From: Sinomonas mesophila
Lineage (GTDB): Bacteria > Actinomycetota > Actinomycetes > Actinomycetales > Micrococcaceae
Assembly: GCF_001999765.1 (NCBI RefSeq)
Contig: NZ_MTIC01000028.1
Coordinates: forward strand, 1 to 62,432
Reading direction: 5' to 3'
Length of the DNA: 62,432 nt
A program made the translations under genes and the position numbers. Below, in pieces: positions 56,091 to 62,432 of the stretch. Each line of letters opens with the position of its first letter. Positions within the stretch are counted from its first letter, which is position 1. The notes under the pieces were generated by a model. It did not search any database. It saw nothing but the letters and a program-made list of their open reading frames with translations, and was not told the DNA's origin.

Positions 56091-57932
56091 ATGGTAACCG
56101 GTGCCGTTGATGCGGCAAGCCTCAGCGCGTCTCCCTCGGATCGTGTCTCGCCGTCCGAGGCGTGGGCTCTGGCGCCGCTCATCGCGGGGCGGCCCGAGTA
56201 TCGTGCCGGCCGTTGGATTCGTGGCAAGTTCCAGTACCCCGGATCCGCGCGCCCCATCAAGGGGGCGCTTCCGAAGTCGCCGGCCGCCGTCCTGATCCAT
56301 GACGCGGCGGGAGACGTCGCGACTCTGTGCCTCGACCTGGACACGTCCAAGGCCGAGCGTGCTGTCGTCGATTGTGACGCTGCGCGCCTAGGCGCCCTCC
56401 TCACCTCCTGCGGGCTCGCCTTCGTCGAAGACCGGAGCCCGAGCGGTGGACGGCACCTCTACGTGCCCTTGGCGGAGCGGATGCCGGCCCCCCAAGCGCG
56501 CGAGCTCGTCAATGCGCTCGCCCGGCTGGCTCCGAGCCTTGACCCGAGCCCACACCAAAACCCGTCTACGGGGTGCATTCGAGTCCCGGGATCGCTGCAC
56601 AAGCGAGGTGGCCATCAGCAGCTCGTTACGCCCCTCAGCGCTGCGCACGCCATCCTGCGCCGACGCAACGCAATGGCCGACGTCGATCGGCTCCGCCAGG
56701 CGCTGGCTCCAGAACTGGCACGGAACCGCCAGGAAGCCTCACTCCGGGCCAAGCTGGCCACCTCTCCCCCATCGGCCCTGAGCCGAGGCTCATTGCTGGA
56801 CGCGTCGGTTCAGAGGGGAGGGTGGAGGTCCCCGCTGCGCGCGATCGCCGAGACCGGGCTTTACGACACGGCCCGCTACCCCACCGCCTCGGATGCCCGC
56901 ATGGGCGTCCTGAACCACCTCGCCACCTGCGGGTGGACCCTCGAGCAGGTCCGCGGCGAACTCGGCGGACAGTTCCCCGGCCTCGCTGCCCTCTACCAGT
57001 CCCCCGCCCAGCAAGAACGACTCCTCGATCGCGAGTGGAACAAAGCACTCGAATTCACCGCAGAAAGCCGAGGGAAGAGAAGTACCCGTAAAAGCGACAC
57101 AAGCCCCACTGAACCCACCGGGGGGGCAAAGGCCTCAGCCGCGTCGATTCACCAGCTGGCCAACGACCTCGAGAACGTCCTCTACGCGGTGCTTGACGCC
57201 CGGTTCCATGCCCTGGGCCGCGAAGGCCTCGGCCTGAGGTTCCTCGCACGAGGCGTGGTTGCCTACATGCGGACCATGCAGACGAACGTGCTCGATGTCG
57301 GCTGCCGCACGTTCGCCCTCGCCCTGGGCAAGCATCACAGCACAACAGCTAGGCTTCTGCGTCGGCTTGCGGAACTCTCGGACGGGATGATCACCAAGAT
57401 CGCCGACGCCCGGCACCGGGCCGCGGACGTCTACCTCGTCGAACTCCCTGAGCAGCACCAGCAGCTCGCCCGAGACCTCACCTGGCGATCCGGCAAGATC
57501 CACGCCATCCGGCCCGTCTTCCGCATCCTCGGCGATGCCGCGGCGCTGGCGTACGAGGTCATTGAACGGTCCCGCGTCTCCCCCACGACGGCCGCCGTCG
57601 CCCGCGACGCGCGGATCGCCCGCACCACAGCCGAGAAGGCCCTGGCAGAGATGGCCGCCTACCAGATGATCCACCGCGACCAGGCCGGCCGCTGGCACGT
57701 CACGACAACCACCAGCCTTGCCGAACTCGCCCGCCGCCTCGGCGCAGATGCAGACGTTGCGGCACAGCTCACCCAGCACCGCCACGAGCGCAGACGATGG
57801 CATGACTGGCTCGACCGCCACAATCCCGCAGAGCGTATCGGTGAGACAGACATCTACGACCCCGAGACCGATGAGCACTGGATCCCGCCTGACGAAGCCG
57901 GGCTCGGCCTCAGGCTCTGGGCCGCGGCTTAG
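56091..57932 (+). CDS. Plasmid replication initiator with prim-pol domain
   Basis: A 613-residue protein. The N-terminal archaeo-eukaryotic primase-type domain has the metal site VATLCLDLDTS (Asp82, Asp84), SGGRHLYVP (His122) and STGCIRVPGSLHKRGG. The middle is helical, and the C-terminal part has winged-helix character (SPTTAAVARDARIARTTAEK). Such prim-pol proteins initiate and prime replication of actinobacterial plasmids. ATG 56091 is chosen with AAGGAG about 12 bases upstream. The repeat-rich origin lies directly downstream. Confidence 0.82.
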   Translation: MVTGAVDAASLSASPSDRVSPSEAWALAPLIAGRPEYRAGRWIRGKFQYPGSARPIKGALPKSPAAVLIHDAAGDVATLCLDLDTSKAERAVVDCDAARLGALLTSCGLAFVEDRSPSGGRHLYVPLAERMPAPQARELVNALARLAPSLDPSPHQNPSTGCIRVPGSLHKRGGHQQLVTPLSAAHAILRRRNAMADVDRLRQALAPELARNRQEASLRAKLATSPPSALSRGSLLDASVQRGGWRSPLRAIAETGLYDTARYPTASDARMGVLNHLATCGWTLEQVRGELGGQFPGLAALYQSPAQQERLLDREWNKALEFTAESRGKRSTRKSDTSPTEPTGGAKASAASIHQLANDLENVLYAVLDARFHALGREGLGLRFLARGVVAYMRTMQTNVLDVGCRTFALALGKHHSTTARLLRRLAELSDGMITKIADARHRAADVYLVELPEQHQQLARDLTWRSGKIHAIRPVFRILGDAAALAYEVIERSRVSPTTAAVARDARIARTTAEKALAEMAAYQMIHRDQAGRWHVTTTTSLAELARRLGADADVAAQLTQHRHERRRWHDWLDRHNPAERIGETDIYDPETDEHWIPPDEAGLGLRLWAAA

Positions 57933-58577
57933 TTCCGTTCGACCCGGATTGAGATGACACGGCGCCCTTCGGGCACGAGTGTCCGTGCAGCCGCGAGGGC
58001 GCTCTCATAGTCAGGCCCCTCTGCCTGAACGTGCTCATAAGAGTTCGGGGCATCAGGAGCTTCCAGGGTCAGGATCAGGAGCACGAAGTCCGATCCTACA
58101 ACCCTCCTAATGATGTCTATGACAGTAAAACCAGTATTGAACGCGAAACGGGTATTGCCTTTAATTCCTAGGATCCCGCGGAAGCCGCAAGACCTGGAGA
58201 GCTACCAATGAAGGCTTTGACAGTAAAAGGCGGCCCTGGAGGTGCCGTGTTTGTAATGACAGTATTGCCCGCTTTACAAGTATTGCCTTCTTTTGTTGCG
58301 CATAGACCCTTCGTTCCTCGCTCCAGCCCCTCCTACGCCCAAGGACATCCCGTTCCGGCAGGCAACTGTCAAAGACAGTAATGGCGCCCGGGGTGGGCTA
58401 GCCACTTCGGGGAGGGGCCGTGGGCTGCAATGCTCTCAATGACAGTAAAGCCAGCAATGAAGGCGACACGGTCATTACCTTCAACGTCTCAGCCCGACGT
58501 TCCATATAGGGTGACAGCGAAGACCGCAATGACGGCAACAGCCCCAATGAGGGCTTTGACAGTAAAGAAGGCATTGC
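57933..58577. other. Putative origin / centromere region with repeats
   Basis: This 645-bp AT-richer region between rep and parA holds no gene. Copies of TGACAGTAAA or close variants occur at 58120-58129, 58218-58227, 58257-58266, 58373-58382, 58440-58449 and 58557-58566, all in the same direction. A second short motif, GTATTGCC, recurs at about 58152, 58263 and 58281. At 58365-58379 ACTGTC-AAA-GACAGT is palindromic. Two more TGACAGTAAA-type copies lie after the ParB-like gene. They are likely the binding sites of the partition proteins and/or replication iterons. Confidence 0.75.
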
Positions 58578-59495
58578 ATGGAACACTTGATCGACCGCGC
58601 GGCGCTTGACCGGACAGTCGCGTTCATCAACGGCAAGGGCGGGGTCCTCAAGACCACCCTGACGTCCAACGTCGGTGGCCTGCTGGCCGCCAGCGGGTAC
58701 CGGGTCCTCGCCGTGGACATGGACCCCCAGGGGAACCTCGGCATCGACCTTGGATACGCCCGTACCCAGCTTGACGACCAAGGGAGGGCTCTCGCGGCTG
58801 CCCTGATGTTCGGCTCTGCTATCGAACCCATCCCCACCTCGAGGGAGAACCTCTTCGTGGTCCCGGGAGGCGCCCACTTGGACAAGGCTGCCGCCGGGCT
58901 CTTCGCCCAGGGGCAGAAGGATCCAAGTGGTGCCAAGCTGGCTCTCGCAAAGGGCCTCTCGGCCGTTGCGCCCGAGTTCGAGATCATCCTCATCGACTGC
59001 CCTCCAGGAAACGAATCGCTCCAGATCGCGGCGCTCGGCGCGGCTGCATGGGCGCTCGTACCCACGCATACCGACAAGGCCAGCCGGGAGGGCCTCGTCA
59101 GCGTTGCGGAGCGCCTGGACACCGTGACCGATGTGAATCCCGAACTGGATCTCCTCGGTGTCGTCCTCACCGCTACGACGACAGGAGCCACCGCCGTCCG
59201 CCGCGACGCCCGTGACAAGATCACCGAGGCCTTCGGCACCGGAGAGGTCCTCTTCGAGTCGACCGTTCGCTTCGCCGAAGCCACGGCGACAGCAATGCGT
59301 GAACGCGGAATGCTGGCCCATGAGCTCGAGAAGAGCGTCAAGGACGGCCCGAAGTGGTACGAAGTCGTCCGCGGAGCCGCATCGGCCATCGCAGGACCCC
59401 GGTCGGCCGGGGGCGTGGCAGAGGACCTCCACCGCGTCGCACAGGAACTCGTCGGCCGACTGGCCGACGCGGAGACCAGGAAGGCAAGCGCATGA
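58578..59495 (+). CDS. parA: Partition ATPase ParA
   Basis: A 305-residue ParA with deviant Walker A NGKGGVLKTTL (18-28), AVDMDPQGNLG, and ILIDCPPGNESLQIAALGAA. It lacks a long N-terminal DNA-binding domain, but one repeat (TGACAGTAAA) overlaps its ribosome-binding region, suggesting that the ParB-like protein represses this operon. ParA moves plasmid copies apart on the nucleoid by ATP-dependent DNA binding. The stop overlaps the ParB-like start (ATGA). Confidence 0.92.
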   Translation: MEHLIDRAALDRTVAFINGKGGVLKTTLTSNVGGLLAASGYRVLAVDMDPQGNLGIDLGYARTQLDDQGRALAAALMFGSAIEPIPTSRENLFVVPGGAHLDKAAAGLFAQGQKDPSGAKLALAKGLSAVAPEFEIILIDCPPGNESLQIAALGAAAWALVPTHTDKASREGLVSVAERLDTVTDVNPELDLLGVVLTATTTGATAVRRDARDKITEAFGTGEVLFESTVRFAEATATAMRERGMLAHELEKSVKDGPKWYEVVRGAASAIAGPRSAGGVAEDLHRVAQELVGRLADAETRKASA

Positions 59496-59887
59496 GCGAG
59501 AACCGACCGGCCCTCAGCCTCCCGCCCAGGGACCCCAGTAAAGTCAGGAATCTCCTGCGCAGCAACCGCCCAACAGTCGTTCCGGACCCGGCCCCTGCAG
59601 CGCCCGATCCCGTGACTGAGTCGCAGACGGAGCCAACTGCCCCGGAGAAGGCCGCACCCAAGAGCAGCCGCGCCCAGGTCACCTTCTACATGGACTCCGA
59701 GGCGCGAGACCGTGCTCGCGCAGCCTTTCGGGCCACCAGAAGCGCAGAAGGAGATGACTCCTGGTCGGATTTCATCGAGGTGGCCGTGCTCAACGAAGTG
59801 GTCCGCCGCGAACAGCTCCACAACGAGGGGCAGAGGTACGAAGGCAGCTCTCGCCGGCTGAGGCCTGGGCGCAAGATCTCCGATTGA
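59492..59887 (+). CDS. ParB-like centromere-binding protein
   Basis: A 131-residue protein with a proline-rich disordered N-terminal half. The C-terminal domain begins SRAQVTFYMDSEARDRARAA and continues WSDFIEVAVLNEVVRREQLH, a ribbon-helix-helix-like pattern seen in small actinobacterial ParB partners. The N-terminal tail probably stimulates ParA. It is translationally coupled to parA. Repeats TGAGAGTAAA and TGACAGTAAA lie directly after its stop. Confidence 0.8.
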   Translation: MSENRPALSLPPRDPSKVRNLLRSNRPTVVPDPAPAAPDPVTESQTEPTAPEKAAPKSSRAQVTFYMDSEARDRARAAFRATRSAEGDDSWSDFIEVAVLNEVVRREQLHNEGQRYEGSSRRLRPGRKISD

Positions 59888-59912
59888 GAGTAAAGCCCGC
59901 AATGACAGTAAA
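59885..59912 (+). repeat. Two further centromere-type repeats
   Basis: TGAGAGTAAA (59885-59894) and TGACAGTAAA (59903-59912) lie in the same direction, 18 bp apart and overlapping the end of the ParB-like gene. They extend the repeat family of 58120-58566 to the other side of the par operon. Confidence 0.75.
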
Positions 59913-59940
59913 GCTTCTATAAAAAGTCACCCGCTCTAGG

Positions 59941-59982
59941 AGGAAGGGCCCAGCCGCCCCGTTGGCCGGCTGGGCCCTTCCT
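59941..59982 (+). terminator. Perfect 16-bp stem terminator of the par operon
   Basis: AGGAAGGGCCCAGCCG (59941-59956) pairs perfectly with its complement at 59967-59982 around a ten-base loop, followed by TCTCTT. It ends the par operon; the space to 60144 holds no gene. Confidence 0.75.
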
Positions 59983-60144
59983 CTCTTGGCAGGAGACGTC
60001 AACCTGACTGCTCAAGATCCATGAGACTGCGCGGCTGGCTCCTCCACGACGTGGGCCGCAATGCCGCATGAGGCGAAGAACCCGCCCAGCTCAGGCACTC
60101 ATCGCTGCGGAACAGGCGCCGCCCCGCCAGTGGGTCTGACGCCT

Positions 60145-60666
60145 TCATGAAGGGCGGGGACCCCGCTGACGTTCCGACCAGCCGAAGCCGAGGGCATCCG
60201 TGATCGCCGCCTCGTCCTCCCGCGTGAGTGTCCCCGCCTCCTTGGCCCGACGGCGCCGGTAGAGCCACATACCGAGCGTGCGCTCGGGCTGGGGGATGGT
60301 CGGACCTGTCCGGGGCAGCCTGCCTTGCTTGTCGCGGAAGGCCACGATGCGGGGCAGGTACCGGCTGACGTTCACGGAGGCAGGCCCGGGCGACGGCTCT
60401 TCCGCCAGTTCTGAGGACCCCGGCCCGGTCCCCGGCGGGGGAAGGCCGTTCGCGTCCCGCATCTGCGCTACCAGGGACCGCAGCTCGGCCACGGAGATGC
60501 CCGAAGGAGCCTGCTCTCGAAGCGGGGCCGATGAGCGGGCGGCAGCCCGCTCATCGCGGCCTGCGGCCGCCGGCTCCGCACCGGGATGCGGGCGGACGCC
60601 GCTGAGATACACGAGCTCCTGGGCCAGGGCGCGGATCTCTTCGGGGGAGAGATTGCGGCTTGTCAT
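60145..60666 (-). CDS. Helicase-associated-domain-like protein
   Basis: A 173-residue protein. The C-terminal 65 residues (RIVAFRDKQGRLPRTGPTIP, then TLGMWLYRRRRAKEAGTL) resemble the helicase-associated (HA) repeat, a small DNA-binding helical unit. The N-terminal part has two short helical segments (EEIRALAQELVYLSG and VAELRSLVAQMRDANG) in a Pro/Ala linker. It probably binds nucleic acid; the role is unknown. Confidence 0.6.
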   Translation of the reverse strand: MTSRNLSPEEIRALAQELVYLSGVRPHPGAEPAAAGRDERAAARSSAPLREQAPSGISVAELRSLVAQMRDANGLPPPGTGPGSSELAEEPSPGPASVNVSRYLPRIVAFRDKQGRLPRTGPTIPQPERTLGMWLYRRRRAKEAGTLTREDEAAITDALGFGWSERQRGPRPS

Positions 60667-60705
60667 TGCTCGGAGGCTATCGCGGCACGAGAGCCGTTGG
60701 CATGT

Positions 60706-60990
60706 CTAGAGCTGGCTGCTTCCCTTCCACTCCTCGGGCGTAACTCGCTTGATCCTCGATGACTGAGCCCAGCCGATGTGATAGCGACCTGACACGTCCA
60801 GCCACTCGATGAGGCCGTAGCTCGGCGTCCACGCGACCGCCTTGCCATGCACATCGCCAACCTGGACGAGCGGCCGACCGTACTTGGGGAAGTCCTTGAT
60901 CGGAGCCGCGTCGTCGATAGGCCTGTTCTCCTCCGCACGCATGCGTGCCATCATGCGGTCGTAGTCCTGAGAAGTGCCATGCTTGATCAC
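60706..60990 (-). CDS. Small hypothetical protein under a LexA-like box, leaderless
   Basis: A 94-residue protein with a helical start (SQDYDRMMARMRAEENRPID) and a beta-rich end (GRPLVQVGDVHGKAVAWTPS, then IEWLDVSGRYHIGW), perhaps a small barrel. A consensus TATAAT (60998-61003, minus strand) lies seven bases before the GTG at 60990, so the mRNA is probably leaderless. The LexA-like palindrome just upstream suggests damage induction. Confidence 0.6.
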   Translation of the reverse strand: MIKHGTSQDYDRMMARMRAEENRPIDDAAPIKDFPKYGRPLVQVGDVHGKAVAWTPSYGLIEWLDVSGRYHIGWAQSSRIKRVTPEEWKGSSQL

Positions 60991-61001
60991 GGCAACGATT
61001 A

Positions 61002-61017
61002 TAGAACGTGTGTTCGA
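61002..61017. promoter_or_regulatory. LexA-like SOS box between divergent genes
   Basis: TAGAACGTGTGTTCGA matches the actinobacterial LexA box (CGAAC-N4-GTTCG) except for one base in the left arm. It lies directly beside the TATAAT of the minus-strand gene and 50 bp before the ligase start, so LexA could repress both. Confidence 0.65.
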
Positions 61018-61066
61018 AGATGCGGCTGGTGGATTCGAGGGTCCGCGCCGGGCGGGAGGGCCTCTA

Positions 61067-62053
61067 ATGGCCCCATATGACCTTGCCATGGCCAAGGCTG
61101 TGGAGCGGATCCCGGCCCCGGATTCGCTGCCCGGGGGAGCCCTATACGAGGTCAAATGGGACGGTTTCAGGGCAGCCGCGCAGATCGCCGCGGCCGGGGT
61201 CGCCCTGTGGTCCCGTCAGGGCAAGGACCTCGGACGGTGGTTCCCGGACCTGCTGGGCCCTCTCGCCGAGCAGGTGCCTCTCGGGTGCGTCGTCGACGGC
61301 GAGATCATCGTCTGGCGGCAGGGACGACTCGACTTCGACGCGCTGCAGGACCGCCTCGGCGCTGGCCCCGTCCGGGTGACAGCGCTCGCCGCGGCGGCGC
61401 CGGTGAGTTTCGTGGCCTTCGACCTGCTGACGGTGATGGGCCAGGACGTCCGCTCCCGGCCGCTGCGGGAGCGGCGCGCCCTGCTCGAGCAGCTCGCCGA
61501 GGGCTTCGAGCCCCCCTTGCAGCTCTCTCCGGCGACGACCGAGCTCGAGCAGGCCGAGGCCTGGTTCCAGGACTTCGCCGCTGCGGGGATCGAGGGACTG
61601 GTAGTCAAGGGGCTCGGCCAGCCATACAAAGCGGACCGGTCCTGGCTGAAGGTGAAGCGCCGCCGGGAGCTGGATGTCGTCTGCGCGGGGGTCATCGGCC
61701 CTCGCGAGAGACCCAAGTCCCTGGTAATTGGTCTCCCCATCGGCGGACGGCTGCGGATCGTTGGCCGCAGCTCCCAGCTTGGCCCCGCCGTCGCGGCCCG
61801 GCTCGGCCCCCTGCTGCACGCGCCGGAAGGCGAGCACCCCTGGCCGCACACGATCGCCCCCAGAATCCTGGACCGCTTCACCGAGGACATCGACCCGGTC
61901 ATCCTCACCCTGGTCGAGCCCCTCGTAGTGGAGATCTCCGCCGATGTCGCCTGGTCAGGGAACGCCTTCCGCCACTCTGTGCGATTCCTCCGGGTCCGTC
62001 CGGAGCTCGATCCGGAAGAGGTCGTGACTCCTGAGAGCCTCCGGGTTCAGTGA
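61067..62053 (+). CDS. ATP-dependent DNA ligase (LigC-like)
   Basis: A 328-residue ligase with nucleotidyl-transfer motif I YEVKWDGFR (adenylated Lys30), GCVVDGEIIVW (motif III region), GIEGLVVKG (motif IV) and SWLKVKRR (motif V), followed by an OB-fold C-terminal domain. Size and sequence resemble mycobacterial LigC, a small ligase acting in base-excision and backup end-joining repair. ATG 61067 has GGGAGGG upstream. No Ku gene is nearby. The LexA-like box in the promoter fits a DNA-repair role. Confidence 0.9.
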   Translation: MAPYDLAMAKAVERIPAPDSLPGGALYEVKWDGFRAAAQIAAAGVALWSRQGKDLGRWFPDLLGPLAEQVPLGCVVDGEIIVWRQGRLDFDALQDRLGAGPVRVTALAAAAPVSFVAFDLLTVMGQDVRSRPLRERRALLEQLAEGFEPPLQLSPATTELEQAEAWFQDFAAAGIEGLVVKGLGQPYKADRSWLKVKRRRELDVVCAGVIGPRERPKSLVIGLPIGGRLRIVGRSSQLGPAVAARLGPLLHAPEGEHPWPHTIAPRILDRFTEDIDPVILTLVEPLVVEISADVAWSGNAFRHSVRFLRVRPELDPEEVVTPESLRVQ

Positions 62054-62432
62054 GCGTCTAGAACTACTCGCCGACGAGGTTGCCTCTCGTTCATCAGCAA
62101 TATTGGCTGGATCGCTCAATCGACCCAAAACCGCCCACTCTCTGACCATCAATCGGCCGGATCCGGGCGACGCGTGGTCAGAGAGTGGGCCGAAACGGGG
62201 CTCTGTGTGGGTTCGGCCAAGGGCGACCAGCAGAGGAGCCACCGCTGGTCACCGTATGGTCGGAATCAACCCAAGTTTGGACCGACAGCCATGGCACATT
62301 CATCGTCCGCCTGGTAAGTGGCGTCGCTGACGAGTTGGACTAGCGGGACGCCCGGCCGCGGCCCCCACGGGGGTCGCGGCGCGGGCCGGCCCGTGCGCCC
62401 CGCGCTCCGGCCCGGAGCGCGGCCCGACCCGG
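62054..62432. other. Gene-free end of the window with inverted repeats
   Basis: No gene is seen. GCCCACTCTCTGACCA (62133-62148) and TGGTCAGAGAGTGGGC (62175-62190) form a perfect 16-bp inverted repeat with a 26-base spacer. From about 62350 on there are GC-rich hairpins: CCGCGGCCCCC with its partner at 62369-62379, and CGCGCTCCGG (62401-62410) with CCGGAGCGCG (62412-62421). Confidence 0.6.

Noticed and set aside
1-62432. CRISPR array or Cas genes
   Set aside because: No regularly spaced repeat-spacer pattern and no Cas-like protein were seen. The short repeats near 58-60 kb are irregularly spaced partition/origin repeats.

Overview
The window reads as most or all of one large conjugative plasmid from a high-GC actinobacterium, most likely a member of the Micrococcales such as Arthrobacter or a relative. 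The basis is very high GC, GTG starts, leaderless promoters, an SCO6880-type secretion apparatus, and actinobacteria-specific families (DUF4192, DUF4913, DUF6668-like, MAB_1171c-type membrane protein, LigC-like ligase). A replication initiator, a partition locus, a relaxase and a full mating-pair apparatus all lie within 62 kb. That fits a linearised circular replicon, but no end overlap is visible, so this is inferred.

Layout. 0.1-2.9 kb: DUF4192 protein, small genes and what looks like the immunity end of a toxin locus cut by an IS30-family element (3.0-4.7 kb). 5.1-8.1 kb: NrdH redoxin, a frameshifted gene, an SSB fused in frame to an upstream module, a KfrA-like coiled-coil regulator and small genes. 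8.15-8.2 kb: a fragment resembling the 3' half of a tRNA-Ser. 8.5-9.3 kb: excisionase/HicB-like pair. 9.5-10.7 kb: AT-richer Ser/Thr kinase. 11.7-12.4 kb: serine resolvase with a probable res site. 12.8-18.5 kb: chromosomal-type cargo, comprising a broken glycosyltransferase, a broken PP2C/SpoIIE phosphatase, a NarL-type two-component system, a KhtT-like/CBS/NhaD-type ion transport operon and a STAS protein. 18.8-26.3 kb: a winged-helix protein, an AAA ATPase and a giant methylase-helicase whose 5' end encloses another gene in a different frame.

26.3-27.8 kb: a Pycsar anti-phage pair (nucleotide cyclase plus membrane effector) between two near-identical 66-bp hairpin repeats. 28.0-31.1 kb: MobC, relaxase and accessory genes. 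31.2-39.1 kb: a second defence-type block with a HEPN/zinc-ribbon protein, a small acidic protein, an MmeI/Eco57I-like DNA methyltransferase and a PLD-SNF2 helicase. 39.3-52.5 kb: a long minus-strand conjugation operon (M23 hydrolase, lipoprotein, ParA-like ATPase, DUF6668-like ATPase, pilin, VirB8-like, VirB6-like, SCO6880, VirB4, coupling protein, DUF4913, coiled-coil and small membrane protein). It is read away from a small winged-helix regulator with its own palindromic operator.

53.1-55.6 kb: a four-gene minus-strand operon (ImmA/IrrE peptidase, MAB_1171c-like membrane protein, PAP2 phosphatase, XRE regulator) bracketed by two copies of the same 19-bp palindrome. 55.7-60.0 kb: a small putative copy-control protein, a prim-pol replication initiator, a repeat-rich origin/centromere region, ParA and a ParB-like protein. 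60.1-62.1 kb: a helicase-associated-domain-like protein, then a small gene and an ATP-dependent DNA ligase facing away from a LexA-like (SOS) box. The last 380 bp hold inverted repeats and GC-rich hairpins. Several single-base frameshifts sit in C runs and could be real decay or sequencing error.
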